Source: Microbacterium sp. SMR1 (GTDB taxonomy: Bacteria > Actinomycetota > Actinomycetes > Actinomycetales > Microbacteriaceae). From it: a stretch of DNA of 64,000 nt. Where the stretch lies: NCBI RefSeq assembly GCF_003289625.1, contig NZ_QMBN01000002.1, positions 394,610-458,609 of the forward strand, read 5' to 3'. The translations under genes were made by a program, and so were the position numbers. The notes beneath the pieces were generated by a model. That model did no database searches. It saw only the letters and a program-made list of their open reading frames with translations, and was not told the DNA's origin. Of this stretch, positions 42,401 through 49,748 are shown in pieces; the stretch's first letter is position 1; every line of letters begins with the position of its first letter.

Positions 42401-42571
42401 AACTACCGCATCGACTGCTACGACGGCAACCGGAAGTTCAACACCTACCCGTCGTCCTACAACGTCCCGGCCAACGGCTCGATCCAGCTGGACTGCTGGA
42501 TCGGGGCCGACGGACGCGACATCTCCGCCGAGATCATCGGCTGGGGACGAACCGGCACGACGCGCTGGTAG
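36500..42571 (+). CDS. Giant surface protein with Ig/cadherin-like and fibronectin III repeats
   Basis: A 2,023-residue envelope protein. One hydrophobic segment (residues about 12-36) anchors or exports it. Residues 40-390 look like a beta-propeller or beta-rich head with two Cys. From about 393 to 1460 there are some eleven Ig/cadherin-like modules, several with the VLxNDxDPDGD calcium-type signature. From 1462 to about 1935 there are five fibronectin III modules, then a C-terminal domain with four Cys (GGCVNGC, IDCYDG, LDCWIG). No LPxTG motif is seen. GGAG lies about nine bases before the ATG. It is the first gene of the MoxR/DUF58/kinase operon and probably the substrate or output of that system. 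Function unknown. Confidence 0.87.
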   Translation: MTSTSWLRARPRTFISAGIVTVAALTIGTLAVAYEGEPTTEVDLHDGGVWVTKQSSLLVGHYNNESRVLDGSLRTTSAEYDVLQSGPRVVVVDADGSAMSAVDPAKVVLSGTAEVQPGAQIALGSDTVSVLDAAGDLRTVQFAGVNGFSFEGNEPIAELGENATATVGTDGTIYAASAAGASLYAYAPIGDGTVAQTAERSLEGIAEDHELAITSLGQTPFVLDRETNVLYGGDGSQTDLPADALLQRPSNSAETLTVSTRSALLRVQPGGQTTTIEAGAEGTPADPVYVGGCAYGAWSGSGVFVRDCANDADDLVQEIEGIDPAAKLEFRVNRDVVVLNDVFGGAAWLASENMQRVDNWTDITPPEGTGDEEQETTEETVETALPERTEENTPPIAVDDSFGVRPGRTTVLPVLFNDTDADGDVLVAEATSDPAFGEISQIQNGGALQIAVPEDASGSTSFTYTADDGRGGEASATVRLSVRGDNENSPPVQQRVTPVTVEAGGTTSYNVLSEWIDPDGDDIFLKSVQPDGGDEADFTSDGQITYRAIGAVQGRKDVPIIVSDGTDDGAGVLRIDVRPPGTTVPVTNADHVVTRVGQSVTVSPLTNDTSAGREPLRLTRVDEVEGATIQPDFAEQTFTFTSDVVNTYYVDYLVSAGPNSVPGLVRVDVLPAADTNLPPVAVRDVALLPTGGDVLVNVLGNDTDPAGGILVVQSVTADPEGGVTAAVLGHETVRITDQGSLSEQTRVSYTISNGDQSATGEIVVIPIPAPDRLRPPVANNDTAVVRVGDVVTIDVLANDTHPNGDTLHVSPELVPPLVDEADGQVFVSEDKLRFRAGDEPKTVNATYEAVDSSGQRAGAYVTIQILPRQDDANAAPRPRDLTARTLSGSKVTIPVPLDGIDEDGDSVELIGIASSPSKGRIVETGSNTFVYEAFDTSVGSDSFTYRVRDRLGKEGTARIQVGVAPPETTNQAPYAVKDAVIMRPGRQVAVSVLENDSDPDGDQFGFAAAALEVPDVEGLAAEVSGEQIVITAPDVPMNTSIQYTIEDARGLTATAPVQITVDPDVPLQRPIARDDRVRAEDVDENGVAEVAVLDNDDDPDGTRSALRVTLGAGGENATVRPNGTVSVPLTDERQLITYFITDEDELTAAAFIHVPSLAELPPSLISTEALVVQSGETVDLPLSEYVRASGGRDVVITEAEKVTAAHSNGASLVKDERTLQYTSAADYFGQDALTFEVTDGSGPDDPEGRKATLMIPITVTPPDNRPPSMIGAQMEVAQGEDARTLDLAALATDPDPGDAEKLRFAIVDGAPDGLTARVDGSVLSVEASTDVAKGTSLPVQVSVTDGESDPVTATITVTVTASTRPLATANADVIEQADQGETISVAVLDNDVNPFPETPLKVVGAFTETSGASATVAGDRVEVTSRADFVGTLVVRYRIQDATGDPDREVEGQIRITVQGRPDAPGKPTVTSVESRTVVMSWSPPVDNGASITGYTVRSTAGSYTRECRSTTCTLDGLTNNVEYNFVVTATNRVGESDPSLPSETARPDQRPDTPNPPSLAFGDRSLDVSWTVPRTEGSPVESYSLQISPAPPSGVAEKTGVTGTRITWDGLQNGVQYQVRVRAHNRAPEPSSWSVWSQAMVPAGKPDAPGAPSTQRLNPVGNRSQMQVSWNQPANNGDAIAGYQLQVRRGGATVDTISVPAGQTSQAVTVDTSTTDYTFVVRAQNKAGWGEWSAASAPRRAFTPPGAPTGISASEGDNRVTVSWTAGPLNGANPGEVSYQYSVNNGGWRNDWIGGGNGGSGTIGNGQVNNNGTYTVRVRAVAAADGSRYEGEPSAASNQVAPYGQIGNPSANATRDGNRVTLSWSSPARNGRDITTEISINGGGWQRVDASGSSQRGDVGYSSTQSIRVRVSAAGSEAREASASVTTPNPPPPPQPRATVEKGSPVGGCVNGCFHLKVNTQDFPAGNYRIDCYDGNRKFNTYPSSYNVPANGSIQLDCWIGADGRDISAEIIGWGRTGTTRW

Positions 42572-42622
42572 TCCCCGCATACGCCCTGGCAGCCACTCAT
42601 CACGAGGAACGAGAACGAACGA

Positions 42623-43594
42623 ATGAGCATGACACCCGAGCAGGCAGCGTGGTTCCGCGACACCTTCGCGCGCCTGGTCGACAACGTCGACGCCGCTCTC
42701 CTCGGCAAGCGCGAGGTCGTGGCGCTCGTGCTGTCGGCGATGATCGCCGAGGGGCACGTGCTGCTGGAGGATGCGCCGGGCACAGGCAAGACGAGCCTCG
42801 CGAAGGCGATCGCGGCGAGCGTGCAGGGCACCTCGACGCGCGTCCAGTTCACGCCCGACCTGCTGCCCTCCGACGTGACCGGTGTGACGATCTACGACCA
42901 GGCGAACAAGCGCTTCGAGTTCCACCGCGGTCCGGTCTTCGCCTCGATCGTGCTCGCCGACGAGATCAACCGCGCCTCGCCGAAGACGCAGTCGGCCCTG
43001 CTCGAGGTGATGGAGGAGTCGCGGGTCACCGTCGACGGCGTCGCTCACGAGGTGGGTCGTCCGTTCCTCGTCATCGCGACCCAGAACCCGATCGAGCAGG
43101 CCGGTACCTACAAGCTGCCCGAGGCTCAGCTCGACCGCTTCATGATCAAGACGTCGATCGGCTACCCGACTCTCGCGGTCTCGGAGCGCATCCTCGTCGG
43201 CGCCGTCGACCGCAACCCGTCGGCGAGCCTCAAGCCCGTTATCACGACACGCGCCGTCGGCGAGATGGCCGACCTGGCCGCGACCGTCCACATCGATCCG
43301 GTGGTCGCACGCTACGCCGCGCAGATCGTCGAGGCCACGCGTGAAGCGTCGGCGACGCGCCTCGGCGTCTCGGTGCGCGGCGCCATCGCGATGATCCGCA
43401 TCGCCAAGGTCTACGCCGCCGCGCAGGGTCGACACTACGTCGTGCCCGACGACATCAAGCTGCTCGCGCTGCCGGTGTGGGCCCACCGCCTCGTGCTCGA
43501 TCCCGAAGCCGAGTTCACCGGCACGACCGCCGAGACGGTCATGAACAACGCCCTCGCCGACGTCGAGGCGCCGCTCGCGCGGGCGGACGCTTGA
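42623..43594 (+). CDS. MoxR-family AAA+ ATPase
   Basis: A 323-residue chaperone-like ATPase. Walker A is EDAPGTGKTSL, Walker B is LADEINRASPKTQSALLEVMEE (the MoxR form) and ATQNPIEQAGTYKLPEAQLDRF carries sensor 1 and the arginine finger region. MoxR proteins act with VWA or DUF58 partners in folding or activating complexes. Its stop overlaps the ATG of the DUF58 gene by one base (TGATG). Confidence 0.93.
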   Translation: MSMTPEQAAWFRDTFARLVDNVDAALLGKREVVALVLSAMIAEGHVLLEDAPGTGKTSLAKAIAASVQGTSTRVQFTPDLLPSDVTGVTIYDQANKRFEFHRGPVFASIVLADEINRASPKTQSALLEVMEESRVTVDGVAHEVGRPFLVIATQNPIEQAGTYKLPEAQLDRFMIKTSIGYPTLAVSERILVGAVDRNPSASLKPVITTRAVGEMADLAATVHIDPVVARYAAQIVEATREASATRLGVSVRGAIAMIRIAKVYAAAQGRHYVVPDDIKLLALPVWAHRLVLDPEAEFTGTTAETVMNNALADVEAPLARADA

Positions 43595-45027
43595 TGGCCA
43601 CACCCCCTGCCGCCCCGACCCCGACGCGTCGCACGCGCCGGGGCCGCGGTGCTGCCGGCGGTGAGGCGGCTGCCGAGCGCGCGGCCGGAACCACGGCCGA
43701 CACCCGGACCGTCGGCGACACCACGCGAGACGCGGACGCGACCCTCCGGGTGGGGACGACGACGCTGTCGGCCGACGCCGCTCCCGTCAACGCGGAGGCG
43801 CCGTCGCGGCTGGTCGTCTGGCGCGAGCGGCTCGAGTCGTGGTGGGCGGTCGCGCGCCGTGGCATCCGCCTCGTCACCCGCACCATCCGCCCGCTCGGGT
43901 GGGTGCTGCTGTTCGCGACCGTGCTGCTGTGGTTTGTCGCGCTCAGCTTCGGGTGGCAGGAGATGGTCATCGCAGCCGTCATCCTCACCGCCATCGTCGT
44001 CATCAGCGTGCCGTTCCTCTTCGGCGGCACCGCCTACGACGTCGACCTCGACCTGACACGAACCCACGTCGTCGTGGGGGAGCGCGCGATCGGCGGGCTC
44101 ACCCTCGTCAACGGCACTTCGCGGCCGATCCTGCCCTCGCGGGTCGTCCTGCCGGTCGGCTCGGGGCGCGGCGAGTTCGACGTGCCCCGGCTCGCACCCG
44201 GGGCCGCCCACGAAGAGCTGTTCGCGATCCCCACGACCGCCCGCGGAGTGCTGGCGGTCGGACCGGTCAGCGTGCTCCGCGGCGACCCGCTCGGACTCTT
44301 CGAGCGCAGCAGCGACCGCCGCCAAGCCGTCGACCTCTACGTGCACCCGCGCACCGTTCCCCTGGAGGGGCTCTCGCTCGGGCGCCTGCGCGACCTCGAA
44401 GGGCTCCCCTCGACGCAGCTGGCCCCCGACGACGTGTCGTTCCACGCCCTGCGCGAGTATCAGCCCGGCGACGACCTTCGTCACGTGCACTGGAAGTCCA
44501 CCGCGCGCGTCGGCAACCTCATGATGCGCCAGTACGAGGAGACCCGTCGGTCGCACTTCGTGCTCGGGCTCTCCACGTACGCCGGCGACTACGCCGACTC
44601 CGACGAGTTCGAGCTCGCGATCTCCGCAGCCGGCTCGATCGGCCTGCGCGCGCTGCGCGACTCCCGCATGCTCGAGGCGCGCACGCAGCGCGGCCCGCTC
44701 CGCACGCAGGGGCCGCGTCGGCTGTTGGACAACCTGTCGGCTCTCGAGCACTCGCGTCAGCGTGACGGCGGCGTCGTGGCCCTGGCCGGAACGATCGCGA
44801 TGAACTCCCACGGCATCGCCATCGTGGTGCTGTTCTGCGGCTCGGGCGCCGACCCGGCCGAGCTCAAGCTCGCGTGCTCGCGACTGCCTCAGGGCGTCCG
44901 GGTGCTCGCCGTCGTCGCCGATCGATCGGCCGAGGTCCCGGTGCTGCGCCGCGTCGGTGATGCCGACGTCATCTCGATCAGCGCGCTCGATCAGCTCGCC
45001 CCCGCGATGCGGAAGGTGCTGTCGTGA
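43594..45027 (+). CDS. DUF58 domain membrane protein
   Basis: A 477-residue protein. A polar, Ala/Thr-rich N-terminal region of about 90 residues is followed by two membrane helices (about 108-150) and a large domain with DDLRHVHWKSTAR, the DUF58 signature, at about residues 295-310. DUF58 proteins are the usual partners of MoxR ATPases. The Thr-rich N-terminal tail could be a kinase target in this operon (inference). It overlaps the genes on both sides by one base. Confidence 0.9.
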   Translation: MATPPAAPTPTRRTRRGRGAAGGEAAAERAAGTTADTRTVGDTTRDADATLRVGTTTLSADAAPVNAEAPSRLVVWRERLESWWAVARRGIRLVTRTIRPLGWVLLFATVLLWFVALSFGWQEMVIAAVILTAIVVISVPFLFGGTAYDVDLDLTRTHVVVGERAIGGLTLVNGTSRPILPSRVVLPVGSGRGEFDVPRLAPGAAHEELFAIPTTARGVLAVGPVSVLRGDPLGLFERSSDRRQAVDLYVHPRTVPLEGLSLGRLRDLEGLPSTQLAPDDVSFHALREYQPGDDLRHVHWKSTARVGNLMMRQYEETRRSHFVLGLSTYAGDYADSDEFELAISAAGSIGLRALRDSRMLEARTQRGPLRTQGPRRLLDNLSALEHSRQRDGGVVALAGTIAMNSHGIAIVVLFCGSGADPAELKLACSRLPQGVRVLAVVADRSAEVPVLRRVGDADVISISALDQLAPAMRKVLS

Positions 45028-47318
45028 TGTCGCCCGCGCGCCGCCGGCTCGTGCTCGACCTCATCGCCGTCGTGCTGCTCCTCGCCGTGGCGATCGTCGG
45101 CTTCGGGCCGACGTTCGACGGCCCGGCCTACCTCCTCGCGGGATTCGGCGCACTGGTCATCGGCGTCGGCATCGCCTGGCTGTGCGCTCACCGTCGCTGG
45201 GGCGTGCTGCCCACCGCGGGCCTGACCGTCGCCGCCTACTTCATCTTCGGCGGTGCCCTCGCGCTGCCGCAGACGGCGCTGTTCGGCGTCATCCCGACGC
45301 TCGACACCTGGACGCAGCTCGCCCTCGGCTCCGTGCAGTCGTGGAAGCGCCTGCTCACCACGGTGGCTCCGGTGGCGCCGTACGACGGACACCTGATCGT
45401 TCCGTTCCTGCTGACGCTCGTCGCGGCGGTGCTCACCGCCTCGCTCGCCCTTCGTCTGCGCCAGGCGGCGTGGGCCCTGATCCCGGTGACCGCCTTCCTC
45501 GTCACGCAGATCCTGCTCGGGATGACCGAGCCCGCCGTGCCCGTGCTGCAGGGCGTCGTCTTCGCCGTCGTGGCATCGGTGTGGCTCGCGCTGCGACAGG
45601 CATGGGATCCCGACAACGCCGCCGTACGCATCGAGCCGGCCGCGACCTCGGATGCCGCGACCCTCCGGCACACGCGGCTGCGCCGCCTGATCTCGGGAAC
45701 CGCCGTCGTCGCGGTGGCTGTGGGCGCCGGCGTCGCGACGGCCGCTGTGGCGAGCCCGCCGTCGACGCGTTACGTGCTGCGCGACATCGTCATCCCGCCT
45801 TTCGACGTCAAGCAGTACCCGAGCCCGCTGCAGGGCTTCCGCGGACTCGTCCGGGATGACGCGGAGACGCCCCTCTTCACGGTGCAGGGCCTGCCGGAGG
45901 ACGGCCGCATCCGGCTGGCGACGATGGACGCCTACAACGGCATCGTGTTCAACGTCTCGGACGAGGGAGCCGGCTCGTCGAGCTCGTTCACGCCCCTCCG
46001 CTCGAACATGTCACCGGATGCCGAAGGTGTGCCCGGTCGGTTGCAGTTCGAGATCGACGAGCTGCGCGGCGTGTGGCTGCCCGACGCCGGTGCCGTGCGG
46101 TCGATCGCGTTCGAGGGCGAACGCGCCGACGAGCTGCGTCGCACCGCCCACTACAACGACGCCACCGGGACGGCTGCGGTCACCGCGGGTCTCGCGCCGG
46201 GAACGACCTACACCGTCGACACGGTGTTCCCCGTCCGGCCCACGAACGAAGCGCTCGCCGATGTCGCCTTCGCGCCGGTGAAGATGCCGAAGCAGGAGGG
46301 CATCCCCGACGGGCTGTCGCAGATCGCGACGGATGCCGTCGGCGACGCGGAGACTCCCATCAAGCAGGTGCAGGCGCTGGTGGACTGGCTCTCGACCGAC
46401 GGATACTTCAGCCACGGTCTCGAGGACGACCCGTATTCGCCGTCCGGTCACGGCGCGGCCCGCATCACGAGCTTCTTCGGCGGCGACGAGATCATCGGTG
46501 ACGACGAGCAGTACGCCGTCGCGATGGCACTGCTGTCGGCGCAGCTCGGCATCCCGGCGCGAGTCGTCATGGGGTGGCACCCGGAAGAGGGCGACACCGC
46601 CGGCGAGTTCACCGCGACCGGCGACAACGTTCACGCGTGGGTGGAGGTCGCGTTCGAGGGGTACGGGTGGATCCCGTTCGACCCGACGCCCGACGAGGAC
46701 AACGAGCCGAACGAGCAGACCACGACGCCGCGGGCCAACCCGAAGCCGCAGGTGCTGCAGCCGCCGCCGCCGGCTCAGGAGCCGGCCGAGCTGCCGCCCG
46801 CGATCGCCAACGACCGCGATCAGGAAGACGAGGAGGATCCCGGTTTCGACTGGATCGGCGCCATCCTCGCGCCCGTCGGCATCGGCATCGGCGTCCTCGC
46901 GATCATCTTCGCTCCCTTCGTCATCATGGGGGCGGTCAAGACCGCTCGACGCACGAAGCGGCGCAACGCCGACAAGCCCGCCGACCGCATCTCGGGCGGC
47001 TGGGACGAACTGATCGACCGCGCTGTCGACCTCAACGCGCCCGTCGCCTCGGGTGCGACGCGAACCGAGAGCGCACAGGTGGTCGCCGCGACGATGGAGC
47101 AGCCCGACGTGACCGCCCTCGCGACGTCGGCGGATGCCCGCGTCTTCGGCCCGGGTGAGCCGACGGCCGAGGATGTCGACGCCTTCTGGCGCGAGGTCGA
47201 CGCGATCGTCGTCGGCATGAGCGGCCGGGTGTCGGTGTGGCGCCGCCTGCGAGCCCGGCTCAGCCTGCGCTCCTTGCTGCGCGGCCGTGCCCGGCGCGCC
47301 CGGGGAGGGAACGCATGA
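45027..47318 (+). CDS. TgpA-like transglutaminase-fold membrane protein lacking the catalytic Cys
   Basis: A 763-residue membrane protein: six or seven N-terminal helices, an external transglutaminase-like domain (about 400-570), one more helix (about 605-635) and a cytoplasmic tail of about 125 residues. His536 (NVHAWVEV) and Asp552 (FDPTP) of the triad are present, but where the family has GxCExFA the sequence reads GDDEQYA, so the nucleophile Cys is Asp493. The domain is therefore probably a binding module or uses another chemistry. An alternative GTG start lies one codon upstream. Its tail contains several Thr that could be read by the FHA proteins encoded downstream. Confidence 0.88.
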   Translation: MSPARRRLVLDLIAVVLLLAVAIVGFGPTFDGPAYLLAGFGALVIGVGIAWLCAHRRWGVLPTAGLTVAAYFIFGGALALPQTALFGVIPTLDTWTQLALGSVQSWKRLLTTVAPVAPYDGHLIVPFLLTLVAAVLTASLALRLRQAAWALIPVTAFLVTQILLGMTEPAVPVLQGVVFAVVASVWLALRQAWDPDNAAVRIEPAATSDAATLRHTRLRRLISGTAVVAVAVGAGVATAAVASPPSTRYVLRDIVIPPFDVKQYPSPLQGFRGLVRDDAETPLFTVQGLPEDGRIRLATMDAYNGIVFNVSDEGAGSSSSFTPLRSNMSPDAEGVPGRLQFEIDELRGVWLPDAGAVRSIAFEGERADELRRTAHYNDATGTAAVTAGLAPGTTYTVDTVFPVRPTNEALADVAFAPVKMPKQEGIPDGLSQIATDAVGDAETPIKQVQALVDWLSTDGYFSHGLEDDPYSPSGHGAARITSFFGGDEIIGDDEQYAVAMALLSAQLGIPARVVMGWHPEEGDTAGEFTATGDNVHAWVEVAFEGYGWIPFDPTPDEDNEPNEQTTTPRANPKPQVLQPPPPAQEPAELPPAIANDRDQEDEEDPGFDWIGAILAPVGIGIGVLAIIFAPFVIMGAVKTARRTKRRNADKPADRISGGWDELIDRAVDLNAPVASGATRTESAQVVAATMEQPDVTALATSADARVFGPGEPTAEDVDAFWREVDAIVVGMSGRVSVWRRLRARLSLRSLLRGRARRARGGNA

Positions 47319-47698
47319 GCGCGATGATCTTCGACACGGAACCGCTCGCGGGCGTCCCCGACATTCGCACCGGCACCCGGGCGCTGCTCCTGTGGGATGA
47401 CGGCACCCGCACGGCCGTCTACGGGCGGACGGTCTTCGGCCGCGATCCGTCGCGTGCCGCCGGCGCTGATGCGATCGTGCTCCGCGACGAGACGCTGACC
47501 CTCTCTCGGACGCATTTCGAACTCGTGCCCCTCGACGCCGGGGGCCTCGCGGTCATCGATCGGGCCTCGACCAACGGAGTCGTCGTCACGCGCGGGCGAG
47601 ACGGCGTTCCGGTCGTGCCCGGAGCGCAGACCGTGCTCCGCAGCGGTGACCGGCTCGATCTCGGTGACCGCTGGCTCGTCGTCGAGGTCATGCGGTGA
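47315..47698 (+). CDS. Single FHA-domain protein
   Basis: A 127-residue protein that is essentially one forkhead-associated domain: TVFGRDPS opens it, LTLSRTHFEL is the core Ser-Arg-x-His motif, and IDRASTNGVVV the Asn motif. FHA domains bind phosphothreonine. It overlaps the genes on both sides by four bases (ATGA and GTGA). A natural role is to recognise proteins phosphorylated by the kinase at the end of the operon. Confidence 0.9.
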   Translation: MSAMIFDTEPLAGVPDIRTGTRALLLWDDGTRTAVYGRTVFGRDPSRAAGADAIVLRDETLTLSRTHFELVPLDAGGLAVIDRASTNGVVVTRGRDGVPVVPGAQTVLRSGDRLDLGDRWLVVEVMR

Positions 47699-48519
47699 GC
47701 CCCATGTCGGTACGGGTGGGGCACGGGGCGGCGACTCACGCCGGCCTGCGCGGTCGCGCGAACGAGGACTCGTATCTCGCCGCAGCGCCCGTCTTCGTCG
47801 TCGCCGACGGCATGGGCGGCCACGAGGCCGGGGCCCGTGCGAGTGCGGCGGCCGTCGCAGAGTTCCAGTCCCTGGTGGGGGCCGCCGTGGTGTCGAACGG
47901 CGAGGTCCGCGCCGCCATCGAGCGAGCCCGCGTGAACATCGACGCGCTCGCCACCGGCCAGCGTGCGGCGGGCACCACCCTCACCGGTGTCGTGCTCACG
48001 CGCGTCGGAGACGCCGGTTACTGGCTGGCATTGAACATCGGCGACTCGCGCACATACCGGTGGGCACGCGGACGCCTCGAGCAGATCAGCGTCGACCACT
48101 CCGTCGTGCAGGAGCTCGTCGACTCGGGCCAGATGGACGCCGAGACCGCCGCGCGCCACGCTCGGCGCAATGAGATCACGCGGGCGCTCGGCGCCGGCAG
48201 CGTCGGCCAGGCCGATTTCTGGATGCTGCCGGCGGAGAGCGGCGACCGCATCCTCGTCTGCTCCGATGGCCTGTCGACCGAGCTCGACGACGAGCGGATC
48301 GCCCGTATCCTCGACGAGGAGACCGAGCCGCAGGAAGCCGCGCAGCGGCTCGTCCACGAGGCGTTGCTGCACGGAGGTCGCGACAACGTCACGGTCATCG
48401 TCGTCGATGCGCTGGGAGACGGCGGTGACGACGCGTACGACACCGTGCCGTCCGCCCAGCCGGATGACGCGGACATAGACACCCGGCCGCGCGCAGCGGC
48501 CGCAGGGGGGAGAGCCTGA
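47695..48519 (+). CDS. PP2C-type Ser/Thr protein phosphatase
   Basis: A 274-residue cytoplasmic phosphatase of the PPM family. Metal-binding Asp residues are in VADGMGGHEAG, SDGLSTELDD and GGRDNVTVIVVD; GRANEDSYL and LNIGDSRTYRW are also family motifs. It should reverse the action of the operon's kinase. Its GTG overlaps the FHA gene stop; an ATG three codons later is a possible alternative. Confidence 0.93.
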   Translation: MSPMSVRVGHGAATHAGLRGRANEDSYLAAAPVFVVADGMGGHEAGARASAAAVAEFQSLVGAAVVSNGEVRAAIERARVNIDALATGQRAAGTTLTGVVLTRVGDAGYWLALNIGDSRTYRWARGRLEQISVDHSVVQELVDSGQMDAETAARHARRNEITRALGAGSVGQADFWMLPAESGDRILVCSDGLSTELDDERIARILDEETEPQEAAQRLVHEALLHGGRDNVTVIVVDALGDGGDDAYDTVPSAQPDDADIDTRPRAAAAGGRA

Positions 48520-49748
48520 TGGTCGAGGTCCGCTACGTTCCGGCAACGGGCGCGGAGCAGTGGCGCGTCGCACTCGCGCCCGCCGCGGCCGTCGCCCTGC
48601 CCGCGAACGTCTCGATCCCGACGGTCGAGGCCGTGTGGCGCCGGTTGGAGGAGCGCGGCATCGGGGCGGTGATCGAGGCCCTGACGGGCGCGTTCGGCAC
48701 GTCGCTGGCCGCCATTCCCGACTTCATCCTGGCGATCGTCGAGGGCGACGGGCTCCGCGTCGCCGTGCGCGGCCCGGTCGAGCTTGTCGTCGAAACGGAG
48801 TCGGGCCCGCTGTCGGTCTCGGGCCAGGGGGTCTCGACGTGGGTCGAGCGCCACATCCCCGGCGTGCAGCGCGCGTCGGCGCTCTTCGCCGACGCGGCGG
48901 ACGAGGCCGCATCGCTTCCGTTCGTCGAAGGTGTCGTCGCGGCCGATTCGGTCACGGTGGATCTGACGGGCGCGCGACCGGGCGTTCGCCCCGCGAGTCC
49001 GTTCGTCGCGGCACCGACCACACCGGCCGTGCCCGCACCGGAGCCGCCCGCGGCTGCTGCTCCCGCGTCGCCGGCGCCCCCGGCCGCCCCGGTGGAGGAC
49101 GAGAGCGAACTCCCGTTCGACGAGTCGCCTGGGGCGCAGACCTTCGTCCCGCTCAGCGACACGGCAGCCGCCGACGAGCACGCGATGATCTGGGGTGAGA
49201 CGGTCGTGCGTCCGACGCTTTCCGTCGAGCAGCCGGAAGCAGCCGAATCAGCCACCCCCGCCGACGATGCCACCGTCGTGTCGTCGCCGCTCGCCCCCGC
49301 TGGTGATCATGACGGCGAGACCATCGCGGTCGCCGACATCCGCAGTGCGCGGCGGACCGAGCCCGCGGTCTACGAGTCGACGGAGATCGTCCCCGCACGC
49401 CGTCTCGCGCGGGGACGCATCCGCGTGTCGGACGGGCAGGTCGTCGAGCTCGACAACACGGTGATCATCGGTCGGCGTCCGCGCTCTTCGCGCTCGACGG
49501 GCGACATGCTGCCCACGCTCGTCGCCGTCGAGAGTCCTGAGCAGGACATCTCGCGCAACCATGTCGAGATCCGCGCGGAGGGCGAGCACGTCCTCGTCGT
49601 CGACCTCGACACGACGAACGGATCGGTGCTGCTTCGCGGCGGCAACGACCCGGTGCGGCTGCATCCGAGCGAGCCGACGATGGTCGTCTCGGGCGACGTG
49701 CTCGACATCGGCGACGGTGTGACGATCGCCTTCGAGGATCTCCCGTGA
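48519..49748 (+). CDS. FHA-domain protein with novel N-terminal domain
   Basis: A 409-residue protein. The last 110 residues are an FHA domain (VIIGRRPRSS, then QDISRNHVEIR and DTTNGSVLL). The middle (about 165-275) is Ala/Pro-rich and disordered. The N-terminal 155 residues form an ordered domain that I do not recognise (starts VEVRYVPATGAEQWRV). The start overlaps the phosphatase stop by one base and the end overlaps the kinase start by four. It could connect phosphorylated proteins to a partner bound by the N-terminal domain. Confidence 0.85.
   Translation: MVEVRYVPATGAEQWRVALAPAAAVALPANVSIPTVEAVWRRLEERGIGAVIEALTGAFGTSLAAIPDFILAIVEGDGLRVAVRGPVELVVETESGPLSVSGQGVSTWVERHIPGVQRASALFADAADEAASLPFVEGVVAADSVTVDLTGARPGVRPASPFVAAPTTPAVPAPEPPAAAAPASPAPPAAPVEDESELPFDESPGAQTFVPLSDTAAADEHAMIWGETVVRPTLSVEQPEAAESATPADDATVVSSPLAPAGDHDGETIAVADIRSARRTEPAVYESTEIVPARRLARGRIRVSDGQVVELDNTVIIGRRPRSSRSTGDMLPTLVAVESPEQDISRNHVEIRAEGEHVLVVDLDTTNGSVLLRGGNDPVRLHPSEPTMVVSGDVLDIGDGVTIAFEDLP

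Noticed and set aside
37868..43603. A 1,911-residue open frame on the minus strand opposite the surface protein and MoxR genes
   Set aside because: It is a shadow frame: composition is dominated by Arg, Gly, Val and His with no domain, while the plus strand shows clear Ig, Fn3 and MoxR motifs over the same bases.
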